Shown here: in pieces, positions 47,891-60,281 of the stretch
Layout: every line of letters begins with the position of its first letter
Position numbering within the stretch: the first letter of the stretch is position 1
Assembly: GCA_950106755.1 (NCBI GenBank)
Contig: OX467088.1
Coordinates: 18,894,001 to 18,958,000 of the forward strand
Source: Climacium dendroides
Lineage: Eukaryota; Streptophyta; Bryopsida; Hypnales; Climaciaceae
Reading direction: 5' to 3'
Length of the DNA stretch: 64,000 nucleotides
The notes under the pieces: generated by a model
What the model was told of the DNA's origin: nothing
Database searches by the model: none
What the model saw: only the letters and a program-made list of their open reading frames with translations
Translations under genes and position numbers: made by a program

Positions 47891-50428
47891 TCAAGAAATG
47901 AAATCTACAATGTAATTTGGACACTGAGAATAACAATCGCTCCAAGATTGTTGAAATTGGCAAAAAATGTGTACTCTTTGCCTTGAAAACATTGAAATTC
48001 AAAATTTAAAGTCTTTGCTCATGATCTCCAGTTTCCAAAATAATGAATATGTTTAGCCATTCATACATGAGTTTAATAAATACCTAGGCAAGAAGCTCAT
48101 CAAGCTTTTCAAAGTTATCAAGTTAAGGGAACACATCAACTTAACTATGTGGATACTTGCAAGAGATGTAGCAAGATTAGAAATGATTTCTATTAGGAAA
48201 CTATTTGTCAAGTATGCATAAAATCATATAATTACATAAGAGCCCCATTTTACCATCCAGCATTGTTTGTCTTAATCTTGACAAGCCAAGGGATCATGTC
48301 TACTTTGACCACACTAAGGCCATAATCATTATATTGAGACTTTTTGCAATCTCATTTTTATCTTCGACTCGAAGATAAACCGTTTTATCTCTTTATTAGT
48401 ATTTTTTTTATAAATAAGTAACAATACCAACTTTTAGAATTTCATTTAAGAATCACTATTTGAACATTATTTATTCTTGGTTTCAATTATTATTTCTATA
48501 AATGAATTTATAATATTTAGCATTTTGTCTCAAAATCTACAAAAAGTCTCAATATAATGAATATGGCCTTACATGAGGATATTGGCTCTATAATCAATGA
48601 TAAGAAAATTATTGGTACTTATATCCTTTACAGGTTGTTATGATAAATTTTAGGCAACAAAGATAAGAAAGAAAATAATAATTGGAGATGGTGAAAAAAA
48701 CAACAATACTTCATTGAAAGTAATGATAGACCTCCAACTTAGAGTCTTTGTATCTCTCTACAATCTGAAACAAAAACATGCAAATTAGAAATATGCAAGA
48801 AGTCATCTTGAGAAAGTCATAATAAGTTTATTCTTGAATATTAATCAAGCAATTGGTAGTATCAAGAGAAAAAAAACTTTCCAATGAGTGACCCAAATTT
48901 ATGTAGAATAGAGTCAACAGACTAAAAAAACAAAGTCAAACTTTGCAACAAAACATGTAAGCTTTCATTGCGAATGTTGAATGAGTTTATGAAGACAAGG
49001 AATGCATTGGAGTTGTAAGTGTGCTGTTGAGGTTCTGAAAAAGAATGAAAACTTGTAAGAAACCTCTACCAATTCAATCAAATGATAAAATCAGAGTCAC
49101 ATTTGTAAAAAAAATCACAATAATTAAAGATGTAAATGATCATTTAGCATAGCAATCTCAATCAATTAAAATGTACCCTTTGTCATTATCTACAGGTCTA
49201 CAAAAATGAAAATATGGTTTATAGTTTTAAGATTTTTACCTCAATTTGCTTCATGAACAGAGCCCAAAACGTCAATCTATTTGGTGTACATTTGGGCTCA
49301 AGCTAAGTTTTTCCAAATGCTTTTGACCCGTTGTTGAGGTGAGAGGAGTCTGCTTTGAAAATACATCAAATATCTGGCTGCAATTGAAAGTGACTTGGAG
49401 TTAGGAGATGCAAAAAATAAATAAATTCTCTTAAGGTAGAGATGTCAGTTCCCAACTCAACATTCTAAACCAATATTAAAACTATAACATCTAGAATGTT
49501 CAAACTCTAATAGTATCCAACGCCGATTAGACTTATAAACCTCGTTGATATCTACCACCAGTCCAAAACTTCAAATACAAACACCTCTAAGTAGTTTTGA
49601 TAACTACTTGGATACCTGCTACTATCTACAGGATATTAAGGGTAACTTGTACTTGCATTTGCATCACCACCAAACTTTATGGTTTATTGATCATCACTCT
49701 ACCCTCACCACTAGAAAAAATTAGCACCGCTCACTTGGAGCATACTCGATGGTCTTGCTGGCCATTAATCTGATTTCACTACCACGATACAACTAAAAAG
49801 TGAAAACGCTTAATTATGAACACAAAAGGGGACAAAGTCCGCCAAGAGAGAAGATACGAAGACAAAAATCAAGAAATCCACATTGGATTTTTTTTCCCAA
49901 ACAACACTTAAGCAAGAAATAAAAATGAAATAAGATGCACTAAAAGCATCTACCTACAAATTTCACCCGAACTCTCCAAATAGAAAGGCACTAAACCTTT
50001 CTTCACTCAAACTCTTATAACTTTCACTAAAATATTCCAAATGCTTTGAGAACTAAGCCCTTAGAAAGCTATAAAAGGCTATTCTAATGCTTTCAAATCT
50101 CAAAAGTAAAGATGAATTTTACAAGTCATGGTGGTCACTTGAATCTCAACTCTTCTTCATTTGGGTGGTAGTAGATTCTCTTCCACTCACACGCTCATAA
50201 CTTCTCACTTACAACTTAAAATCAAGAAAGAATATCTTTTGGAAAACACAAAAACTTGAGAAAACCCCTTCAAAATTTCATTGCAAAATTCAACATACAT
50301 CAAAAGCTATCGCTCTTTAAAATCAAGGCTTTCTTATTCCTTGACTCTACATACAAATCCAACTAGGCAAAGGAAAAATGGGACCTACCTACCAAATAAA
50401 TCCTAAGGTAGAGGGGGCAACCCATGTA

Positions 50429-50459
50429 CAGTGGGGTACAGTTCATTTACGAATTTTTG
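50429..50459 (+). repeat. Left terminal inverted repeat of the Tc1-like element
   Basis: Starts CAGTGGGGTACAGTTCATTT and ends GAATTTTTG, preceded by the target TA at 50427. CAGT is a usual Tc1 terminus. Confidence 0.95.
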
Positions 50460-50865
50460 GGCTCCCTTCTCCTGCGATGGTCCCAGTCCCGCAACTTCCC
50501 ACTGTCCAAGCACCTCCCTACCTAGCCTTTTCCATCTGAAATTTTGTATGTAGGTTGTACATACCTAGCACTACATCATGGGCTCCTTAATTACTTGCAA
50601 CTACCGCCGCATTACAATTTTGGGCCGCCATTTCCAAATGACTGCAAAACATGGCGACTTGTTCCCTGCTTTGCAATGCCTTCTACACCTCAGCCTCGAT
50701 TCGCTTGCCTGCCGGCCAAGCATCCCTGGACTCCTCTTTGCATCTTCTTCCATTTGGAATTGTGACTTTACACTATGCAATCTTGAGTTTAGTCGCATTT
50801 GCCTGATTTACAGGGACTCCTTTGCGCGATCTCCTCTTTCATCGCCTTGCCATTTTTTTTTGTGT

Positions 50866-50897
50866 GTGTGTGTGGGGGGGGGGGGAGGGGGGGGCTT
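50866..50897 (+). repeat. (GT)n followed by G-rich tract
   Basis: A TGTGTGTGTG run leads into about twelve G, an A, and eight more G within the leader of the Tc1-like element. The tract could form Z-DNA or a G-quadruplex on the plus strand and is a likely site of length errors. Confidence 0.85.
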
Positions 50898-51265
50898 ATA
50901 CCTCAAGGCATTGTAGCTCTCACGATTAGCGATGCCAAAGCTTATGGTTTAATTCAGCAAGGCGATGGTTCCTTGGTCGAATTCACCATAGGGAGCCAGT
51001 TCCTTCGCTTCCACTGGGTTTTGTCGTCACCACTGTTGCCTTCTTTTCCAGCGCTTGGTCAACTTCCTTTGCCACTGATCAACCACATCAAGTACACAGT
51101 CTGCATCCGAGGTTTGTCGATCTTTGCAACTCTTGCACTTTGTTTCCTTCATACAAATTGTTTGGATTGCTTACATGCATATGATAGTGTTTCCTAGTTT
51201 TCCACATGGAATTTCTTATCTACACTACCAATTTCATGATTTTTTTTCTTCATTGCTAGATTCCA

Positions 51266-52279
51266 ATGCGTACACGGACATTGAGCGATCATGAAAGAAG
51301 TCTGATCATTGGAATGCGTCGAGGAGGCATGAAATGCAAAGATGTTGCTGCATTACTGAAATTGCCACGATCTACTGTGTCAATAGTGTTGACAAAATGG
51401 AAGAGAACTGGATGCATGACGACTCAAAAACCTAAACCTTGACCTCGAAAGCTATCTGGTCGGACAATGAGAGACCTGTCTCAACTTCTCCGTGATGATC
51501 GACACATGCACTTGGGAGCGCTTGCAAGGAAATTTGAGGTACATCGAAATACCATCCGCAAATACATTCACAGGTTGGGATTTGGAAATCGTGTTGCTCC
51601 TAAAAAACCTTATCTCAATCCACAACATAAAGCTCAAAGGTTGTCATTTGCTAGGGAACATCGTCATTGGACATATGAAGATTGGAAGCATGTCATATGG
51701 ACAGATGAGTCTTCTTTTGAGCTTGGGAAAACCTCTGGGCAGATTCGAATTTGGAGAAGAGTCCATGAAAAATATGCATCTAATTGTCTTGCACCTAGTT
51801 TCAAATCTGGACGATCATCTGTAATGGTTTGGGGAGCTTTCTCTGGATTTGACAAGAGTCCCTTGATATTTCTACCACCAAATGAACGAACTGCATTACA
51901 TTTTGTTCAAAATGTGTATGAAGCTGCATTGAGCGACTTTTATTTCATGCATGATGTACCGCATGAACTTGTACTCATGGAAGATGGTGCTCCTATACAT
52001 CGTAGCAAAGTCCCTGAAATGTGGAGGCGTGCTCATGGAATCAACAAACTAGATTGGCCTCCGAATTCGCCTGACTTGAATCCCATTGAAAACCTATGGA
52101 AGATAGTTAAACAGCTTTTGCGAAATCAACCTCGGCCACACGACATGCAACAAATGATGCAACAAATTCAAGTGGTATGGGATGAAGTGTCTCTAGAACA
52201 AGTACAAAGGCTCATTTCCAACATGCCCAATCGAATGCGAGCTGTAATTTTGGCAAAGGGTGGATCTACTAGATGGTAG
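51266..52279 (+). pseudogene. Tc1-like DD34E transposase with one in-frame stop
   Basis: The frame from ATG 51266 to TAG 52279 spans 338 codons including the final stop, and is interrupted only by TGA at 51440-51442. The N-terminal third is a paired helix-turn-helix DNA-binding region (RSLIIGMRRGGMKCKDVAAL, then LGALARKFEVHRNTIRKYIH). The stop falls in the linker KPKP-stop-PRKLSGR. The catalytic DDE domain is complete: Asp in VIWTDESSF, Asp in LMEDGAPIH, and Glu in SPDLNPIENLW, with 34 residues between the last two (DD34E). TGA could arise from an Arg CGA by a CpG transition, so inactivation may be a single recent event. The downstream frame (ATG 51467) still encodes the second DNA-binding helix and whole catalytic domain. 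No intron is needed. Length is typical of Tc1 transposases (about 340 residues). Confidence 0.93.
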
Positions 52280-52463
52280 ATAGTTTAGAAAACTCATCGA
52301 AGATGTTGTATGATTAGGAATTTCAAATGTACATATTCATCATGCTTATAAAGTATTTTTCTCCACTATTCCAACGCATCTTGTGATTTTAGATTTGGTT
52401 CATTTTTTAGCATGATATGACCTCTCAAAGTTTGTAAACTTGACAAAGAAAACTGCCTGCGTG

Positions 52464-52494
52464 CAAAAATTCGTAAATGAATTGTACCCCACTG
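52464..52494 (-). repeat. Right terminal inverted repeat of the Tc1-like element
   Basis: On the minus strand it reads CAGTGGGGTACAATTCATTT to GAATTTTTG, one base different from the left end, followed outside by TA at 52495-52496. Confidence 0.95.
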
Positions 52495-52667
52495 TACAAT
52501 CATCATGGACCTTTAAACCCTCATTGGTCATAAAAAATATCCACTAAAAGTATTTTTTCACCTCTAAAGGTTCAAATACTATCAAGGTTAAAATTTAATA
52601 GGTAAATCCCTTCTACACCTTTAGTCTTTTATTCTAAACATATGGATGAATTACAAAATACAAAATG

Positions 52668-52712
52668 GCCAAAATACTGAAATAAAAGCCAAAATACTGA
52701 AATAAAAGCCAA
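52668..52712. repeat. Two tandem copies of a ~20-bp unit
   Basis: CCAAAATACTGAAATAAAAG occurs twice in direct succession (52669 and 52689). Local duplication, non-coding. Confidence 0.85.
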
Positions 52713-52739
52713 ACAGAGGTAAAAATTGAAGTCGAAGAA

Positions 52740-55700
52740 AAATACTACTCCATTTGTAAGAACTTCAAAATACATCGAACAGTAACAACCACATAATTTG
52801 CACATTTGGCCTTTGTTAAAGGATTCACTAACCCCTTCAATCAACGTTGGTGGTCAAGACTTCCTCTAATTGACTCAATTATACAATAGTACTGCTCTTT
52901 ATTTAGGCCTTCATAACTACCTACGTGAGGTTGTTTCAGCGGCCCAAAAAGCCCACTTTTCTTTCATGGATGGACTTACCACGGTATCATTGACATCGGT
53001 TGGGCTAGTTGTATCGGTAATTGAGACAAAATATTTTCAGCTCCATTTTTTGTTGAAACTTGGGATCTTGCAACTCCATAAAAACCCTCCAATTTGACAT
53101 CTAAGAATCAAACTTCACAATAAAACACAACTTTTATAGAATTAAGAAGACTAACTCAAATTGATGAACCTAATATAAGGTTGAATTATTTATATCATTC
53201 TCCGTCAATCACAAGCGTTACTTAAAAGCCATTAGAAGCGTCATCAACAAGTTTCTTTCTCTTGAATCATTAAATTTTATTATAACAATATATTGGTACA
53301 AATTTATAATATGTATAAATTTACAACACGACACCACTTTCAATACTTCTTCTTTTACTACCAAAGCTATACCAAGTTGAGAGTAACTTTTGTTCTGAAG
53401 TATTTGATGCTTTACTTCAGTAGCTTTAAAAACTATTAAAGTTTTTTTTATCTAGGCTTGAAAAATATGGCATAATTTATCAATCGAAAAATACTTTGAG
53501 TGTGTGTAGTTGGATTGAAAAATCTATTAAACCACAATATGACTTAAAACCATTATCAATCTCATCATAATGAGCACTAACATAAAAGTTTAACGTACTA
53601 GCCATAGTGATGAAGGGAGAAGAGCCTAATCTCGCATATGAAGTGCCCAAATACAATACCGTTTTTCCCCATTCATGTATCCAAGAAGAAAGATGGATTT
53701 GTAGTTTCTTATACATTAAATTTAGAACATCAGTTGTTGCATAACCTAAATTAGTGGCACTTGGTAGTTGTTTTCCAAGAAAACAACCACCACCAAGAGG
53801 TTTCATTAATTGGACATACCTATCAAATTTTCTATAGGACAATCTTGCACCATGCATGAATTGGTACATCATTTTAATTTTTTTCAACCGTTTAACAATA
53901 CTAGAGATTTGATACAAACTAAATAAGGAACTCTCTAAGATTTCACTTTAATGTAAATAAAAAAAATCAAAGATGCCCACCAAGTCATTCTCATCTACAA
54001 AAATGCAATTATCAATGATTTCAAGAAAACTTGAGGTTTATTAATAACCTTTCTTTTCCAAATCATTTGCAACCTTTTCTCTTATAAATAGGATTGCATC
54101 TGTGTTGTGCACTTGTGCATAACTTTGGTATGATTGACACCAAATCTTGAATCATAATGCCTTTGATCTCTAACATGGCATTTACCCTCAATGTGAGCTT
54201 CCCATTGAATGGGATATAGAATGTACTTATGACATGCCAATTAGTCTTTATGAAATGCTAATTTTATAGGCTTCAATTTCTTTGTCCTTGTCATCCTGAA
54301 AAATATCAACAAGTAAGATGATTAAAAAAATTATTACATTTATAGTTGTATAATAATTTTCAAGATAGCTTTTGCAAATTAAAATTAGTGAAACTCATAC
54401 TAACAATCCCACGATACAATAAAAAAATGGGAAAAGAATTAATAAGATAGAAATTACATGGAATGGTATACATTGTTGAGTAAAGAGACGTTTGCTTTGA
54501 AAAATCATAGGGATTTTAGCTATGACAAGAAACAGTTTACTAGGAAGTTCAGTCGAATCTTCAAGTCTTCAAATTGCTTCCCATTGGCCCATCATGTTGG
54601 TGGCTCTAAATGGGTTTAAGGGTTAAAGTAGGTGATAAAAAATCACAAACCTTAGATACGTAAAACAAGATGGCCAAACTATGAGCTAAATCGTCTAAAA
54701 AATTGGCTCTTAAACTTCAAACTTCTAGTGACCAATATGGACAATCCAACCTCATTGTGAGAATAAAGTAAGTTTAGACCATGTGGGTCATTAACCCTAC
54801 GACACAAAATAAGGCTAAGCAATAGTTTAACCCATACTGCTTGCAACAATAAAATTTATAGAGAAATGAAAGCCACAAGTCACAATACACAAATCTTCAA
54901 TGTCTTCTAACTCCAACATCAATCCCAATTTTTTGGTTAAACTTGGAGTGGTGCCACTGATGATTTATGCACTCAAATAAATTGTATAATAGAATTTATA
55001 AAAGCTTACACATTTTTTTATTATTTTTTCAAAACTCAAATCAAACTAATTCTCTGTCCATCTTTTATGGCCACTCAAAGTTTCAGCTTCTAAAATTGAG
55101 AGCAACAGACCTTCCTTCACTTCCATACTCACAACTCACTTATAAATGTTCTAAATACAATTAATGATAGCTACATAGAAATCTAACAAAGTTTTTCACA
55201 ACCTCTTCAAATTTCATTACAAACCAAAAACTAGTCCATTTTTTATGGTTGGTCAAAGTCTCTATCCCTTCATATAAGAGGCAATAGATTTTTCTCCATT
55301 TAAATTAGTAGTCTAGTACAAATCTCAATTCAAAACTTCAATTCAAGCAAGAGAGGACTTTTTGGAAAGATGACAACATGATACACAATTCTTGCAATTT
55401 TTGTTTCAAATTTCTTAAAACTCAACACAATATGGCTCCTCAAACATTCAAGCCTTCTAAACCAACGAGGAAGAAGATGAATAGTGTTACCTTATTCTCC
55501 ACCTCAATAATATAATTCAATAATGCAAAACCAAGTGGACATTAGCTCATAACTTGGCCATAAGGCTACCTTACCACCCATTTGTCAAATATTTGACCAA
55601 ACTATAAAATTCACCTCTTTAACTAGAAGATAAATCATCCTAAAATCACTAAAAGGCTATTAGATTTAATTTTTTTTTCTATGACCTTAAATACGTAAAA

Positions 55701-55770
55701 TAAAATTTATAAAACACTAGGATGTCTATTAGATAACTATTAGACGTAAACAATTAAAGTTCCAAAAAAC
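52740..55770. repeat. Large tandem repeat, copy 1 (~3.0 kb)
   Basis: Ordered blocks recur in copy 2 (55771-58200) and, for the start only, in copy 3 (58205-58690). The start has CCATTTGYAARAACTT, CCTTTGTTAAAGGATT and a GTTGGTGGTCA block. Later blocks include GGTGGCTCTAAATGGGTT (54600) matching 57013, and a series of AAATCAA...CACTCACAACTCA stretches near 55080-55150 matching 57540. Copy 1 is about 600 bp longer than copy 2 because it holds the coding remnant at 53310-54290. The unit is of unknown family; no long terminal repeats were found. Confidence 0.7.
53310..54290 (-). pseudogene. Broken coding remnant with HxD...H pattern
   Basis: The longest open piece (53917-53480, 145 codons) contains MKPLGGGCFLGKQLPSATNL, WIHEWGKTVLYLGTSYARLG and TLNFYVSAHYDEIDNGF. 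Past its stop and a frameshift, coding-like sequence resumes near 53430 with FKATEVKHQILQNKSYSQLG then IALVVKEEV. Upstream, DAILFIREKVANDLEKKG lies near 54080. The AHYDEID segment followed by VKH and a small C-terminal strand resembles the HxD...H iron-binding arrangement of 2-oxoglutarate/Fe(II) oxygenases, including the TET/JBP-like type carried by some transposons. That family assignment is inference from motif shape. Stops and frameshifts show it is dead. Confidence 0.35.
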
Positions 55771-58200
55771 CCTCATTCCATTTGCAAAAAATTGAAAATG
55801 CATTTAATGGTGACAGCAATGTAATCTACACAATCCGCCTTTGTCAAAAGATTGATCGGCCTCTTTAACCATCATTGGTGGCCATGATTTTTTTTTACAT
55901 ATTTCATCATATAATAGTATTGATTGATGTTCAGACCTTCAAAACACCCTTCAAATATCACTTTTCGACTATTGGGCTCAACACATCCAATTTCCAACAA
56001 GATCAACAACATTCGAGCATTGTGTTGAAGGTTTCCGTACCAATGCTACTCCTTATGAAGTTGCTTTGGTGGTCGAGAAGGCCTAGCTTTTTTTTAAGAC
56101 ATTCATGCAATAATACAAGATCCAGTGGCAGAAGAAGTTGATTCAACAATTGTGACAATTAAATTTTGCTTTCAGTTGAGGTTCTTCATCTTGAGACTCA
56201 AAACCCCCCCTTTAATTCCACATATTAAAATTTAAAGCGGAAAACAAAGAAAAACAAAATCAAACAAATGAGGCCCAAAAATAGTTACATCTTCTGAAAT
56301 ACTGTACGTTGAGGTCAGGTTCGTAAGACTCCATACGAAATGTTTTCTTTTTAGTCGTATATCCACTTCGTTATTTACTTTTAGAATTTATAAATTTCGT
56401 TTGACTTTATTTTGAATTATTCATGGACTATAGTGCAAGGCACTATAGCTTAACTATACTACACTGCCATTAGTTCAACTTTTCCTAAATTTTGTGGGAC
56501 CACAAGTGGGCCTTTTATACTTTGAGGTGGCTTTATTCAACTTTAACTATAGTATTTTCTACAATTTATTTTTTCAAATTTCATATTATTTTCATTAATA
56601 TTTTCTACAATGTTCATATACACTATATTATAATTTCTGAAAATTTCATTTCATACCCTATTTATTTATATTTTGATTTATTTTTTAACGAATCTGACCC
56701 GAGCGTAGGATAGATAGTATGCCATAATAAGAAGATGTCACCTTGAAGCTACTTAGCATAATGTCATCCTTCTTTCTATACTATTATAGTCAAATCTATC
56801 AAAAAAATATATCAGTATATTTTTTTATATTATGTATGCATTTATAGTGTAACAACATTGTTATGTAGAGAATTTTTGCTTTTGAAAATCGCAAGGATTC
56901 TGGCTACGATTGGAAATAGTTTACTTGAAAGTTTAGTCAAATCTTTTATCTCAAATGTTGAATCTTCTTCTTCGTCTTCAAACTAGTTTCTGTTGGCCTA
57001 TCCTATTGGTCAATTGGTGGCTCTAAATAGGTTCAAGGATTAAGGTAGGTCATAAAAATCTATAGATCACGGACGGATAAAACGGGACAGCCAGACCACA
57101 AGCTGAAACCGTTTGAAAGATTGACTCCTAAACTTCAAACCCAAGGTGATCAACAAACGTGCTTCACCAATGGGAACAACAAATAAATATGACCATGTGG
57201 GTGATCAACCCCACTTTGTTGTTTCTACGATACAAAACAAAGCTAAGCAATAATTTCACCCATATTGCCCGCAACAACAAAGTTTATAAGAAAAAACAAG
57301 CCACAAGCCACACCACACAAGTCTTCAAAGTCTCCTCAAAATCCCATCTTCTTGGCTGAACTTTGATCTGATGCTACAAAAGCTTCACAACTTAAAATAA
57401 AATGAGTGATAGCTTTTTGAAAAGCTAAAACAATTTTCTACTTCTACAAATTTCAACTCATTCTAACACTTCGTCCAACTACTATAGCCATTCAAAGTTT
57501 TGGCCTTGAGAAAAAAAAAGGCAGCAGACCTCTCCTTGCTTTACCACTCACAACTCATTCATTAAAACTTCAAATCAAATGAATGATAACTTCATAGAAA
57601 ATTAACAGCATTTTCTACACTCCCTCAAAGTTTCAATGCAAATAAAAAACTTGTTTGTCTTTTATGGTCAGTCAAAGTCTCAACTCCTCTTTATAAAAGG
57701 CAGTAGACCTCCCTTTATTCAATCAAGCACAACTTTTGAATGCTAACTCCAAATCAAGCAAGTGAGTTCAATTTGGAAACAAAACACCACGATACACAAC
57801 TTCTCTAAATTTCATTGCAAATTTTTTCGTACACAGCACACAATGGGCTTCCAAACATTCGGATTTTCTCCAAAACTACAACGAGAGAGAAGATGAATAG
57901 TGTCCACCTTTTTCTCTACCTTATCAACAACTCTCCACTACATAAGTAAGTAAACATCAACCCTTAACTTGCTCCTAAAATTAACTTACAATTATTGACC
58001 TTCATATTTGGCCCCACAACTATTTCTTTACCTTTATCTAAAAAGGAAAATCACTTCAAAGTCCACCTAGAAGGCAAACTACTTCCATTATTTCCTTTCA
58101 CAACTATAACCATACAAAATAGTTTTATAGAATACTTCAAATATAAATATGAATACTAACATCAAACCAATGTTTATTAAAGGTAAAAAATTAGAGGTCC
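55771..58200. repeat. Large tandem repeat, copy 2 (~2.4 kb)
   Basis: It starts with CCATTTGCAAAAAATTGAAA and continues through ATCATTGGTGGCC, CTTCAAAACACCCTTCAAAT, AATGTTGAATCTTC, GGTGGCTCTAAATAGGTT and CCACAAGCCACACCACACAA. Each block has a counterpart in copy 1 in the same order. The distance from its start to the start of copy 3 is about 2430 bp. No open frame spans it. Confidence 0.7.
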
Positions 58201-58204
58201 AAGA

Positions 58205-58690
58205 CAACCTTTATTTCATTTGCAAAAACTTGAGAATGCATCTAACAGTCGCAGCAACATATTCGACACGATTCACCTTTGTTAAGGGATTGACTGACCA
58301 CTTTAACCATTGTTGGTGACTACAACTCCCTTTAATTGGCCTGACCATACTATAATATTAGTCGTTGTTTAAACCTTCAAAATACCCTTCAAATGTCACT
58401 TCACGGCTACCAGGTTCAATACATTCAATTTACAACAAGATTACCAACACACGAATATCCCACTGAAGATTTTCGTGCAACCAGTGCTCTATACAAGGCT
58501 ACTTTGACGGTCAAGAAGGTTCAGCTTCATTTCGTAGATGCTCAAATTGCAATGCAAGATCTCATGGCAAAAGCAACTCATCTGGTAATTGTGACAATGA
58601 ATGGTGTCATTTTTCGTTCTATATTAATAAAATCAAATTTATTAAAATAACATGTAAATATATATATTTACACTATGTACGCATTTACAA
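58205..58690. repeat. Large tandem repeat, copy 3 (first ~480 bp only)
   Basis: TTTCATTTGCAAAAACTTGA, CACCTTTGTTAAGGGATTGA, CTTCAAAATACCCTTCAAAT and TTGACGGTCAAGAAGGTTCA match the start of copies 1 and 2. It ends in TTTACAACGCGACAAGG, which corresponds to TTTACAACACGACACCAC at 53318 in copy 1. It is followed at once by the 91-bp tandem array. Confidence 0.72.
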
Positions 58691-58700
58691 CGCGACAAGG

Positions 58701-58975
58701 TCACTACAACCAACCCATTTGCAAAAACAAGGTCTCAGTTGGGCTTCCAATGCACCCACAAGAAGAAAGAGTGAACATTGAATGGTGCACATCACCATAA
58801 CTGACCCACTTGCAAAAGTAAGGTCCCAATTGGGCTTCCAATGCACCCACAAGAAGAGAGAGTGAATGTTAAATGGTGCACATCATCACAACCAATCCAC
58901 TTGCAAAAGCAAGGTCCCAGTTGGGCTTCTAGTGCACCCACAAAGAGAAAGTGAACATATAATATATAAGAGAAC
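58701..58975. repeat. Three tandem units of 91 bp
   Basis: Each unit reads CCACTTGCAAAAGYAAGGTC, then TTGGGCTTCCAATGCACCCA, then CAAGAAGARAGAGTGAA and GGTGCACATCA. The GGTC of successive units lies at 58731, 58822 and 58913, giving an exact 91-bp period. Unit 3 decays after its AAAGTGAACAT. The minus-strand frame through it is a by-product of the 91-bp periodicity. Confidence 0.9.
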
Positions 58976-60281
58976 ATTTGACCATAACCATTCCAATTGC
59001 AAGAAAGTATAACTTTATTTTCTAAAGTGTAAAACATAGAAATTGAAAAATGGATTAACCTATAAAAGCGGATGGGATAATTCAACAAAATTGAGGAACC
59101 CAATGAGAGGCAAAAATTGAATTTCTTGAAAATGGTCTCCAACCAAAACGTTGTAACTACTACATTTATTAAAATAACATCAATATCAATAACAATTAGA
59201 AACAAAAAAAATTCTTCAAGATCAATTGTAATTTCTAATAAACTAATTCAACCATTGCAAAATTGCTAAGTTCATAATTTACAATGCAAAGTTGTTGCAA
59301 AACTCCCTTCAGTAGAAACTAACTCTACCCAGCTAGTTTCAACTAGTAAATCTTTCCAATTGGTCAGAAATCACCAATTCCAACCAAGTTTGCTACACAC
59401 CACAATTGAAATTGGACACGATTTTCACTAACACCAACATTGCTATAAAACCATTTTTCTAATTAAAAATTCAACCATCCACTGCCAATATTGTCATTGT
59501 AGCTCTCTAGAGTCACACCCAAAACTACTACACCTATTGTTGAACTTTCACATCTTCACACCGAACTTTAAACAAATCTTTTTCACCCTCTCCAAAACTT
59601 GAAAAAAAACTCAACAATGAAATGAAAGTAAGGAACTGGATCACACACTTGTTGATGAGGAATGTTGGTTATCCCACAAATTAAAGCCATTCCACATGTT
59701 GATGACAGTTGCTGCAAACAAGAATAGAGAACCCAACATAAAATTGAATCAAATGGATCCTCAACAAAAAAAATTCTACTAGAAAGAGACCAAAAAAACA
59801 CAAAAAGAACACACAAAATAGAGATAGGGTATTAATGAAGCTTTGGCTACCCAATAGACCTCATTCACCTACATTACTCCTTGTCTATTAAAACCAATCC
59901 TTTGGCAAAATTCAACAAGAACTCAAACATTGCAAAGTAGAACCGGAAAGCCAAAAGCGGAAAATCACGAAAGATAATTTACTTAGTCCAAGGTACTAAA
60001 CTTTGCCCGTTTCCTTGAGCTTTTGCAGTGCGGGATTAGTTTTGTTCATGATTTGGAGAGAGATAACAAATTCTTCAAAGACTAGGAGAGTAGAGTCTAT
60101 AGAAACCTTAAAAAATTGAAACATTGATGAAATATACCTTGACCTAAAACTAAACAAACCCTAATCCAATTAGTAACAAGTGTTACAAATGTTGCAAATT
60201 TTCAGTCTCCTCTTCAGTTAGCTTTCAAAGATTTAATTCAATCATCTCTCTCACTTAGAGGTGGCCAATGTTGAAATAAAT
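58976..60281. other. AT-rich intergenic stretch, nothing recognised
   Basis: I see only short frames and no terminal repeats or RNA genes. Confidence 0.5.

Larger units (their letters stand above)
50429..52494 (+). mobile_element. Tc1-like DNA transposon, structurally complete, 2066 bp
   Basis: The 31-bp terminal inverted repeats start CAGTGGGGTACA (50429-50459 and 52464-52494) and differ at one base. A TA dinucleotide lies immediately outside each end (50427-50428 and 52495-52496), the target duplication of the Tc1/mariner superfamily. The element carries one transposase frame (51266-52279, one stop) preceded by an 837-bp leader with a G-rich tract and followed by about 210 bp of 3' sequence. 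Near-identical ends point to recent insertion or sequence constraint. A much older relative lies at 33050-35240. Confidence 0.95.

Noticed and set aside
50544..51197. Overlapping plus-strand frames in the Tc1 leader as a second transposon gene
   Set aside because: They run through a GT/G tract, conflict with each other and match no known accessory protein; Tc1 elements normally encode one protein.
58792..59205. 137-codon minus-strand frame
   Set aside because: Its C-terminal half translates the 91-bp tandem repeat and the rest is AT-rich; no protein character.
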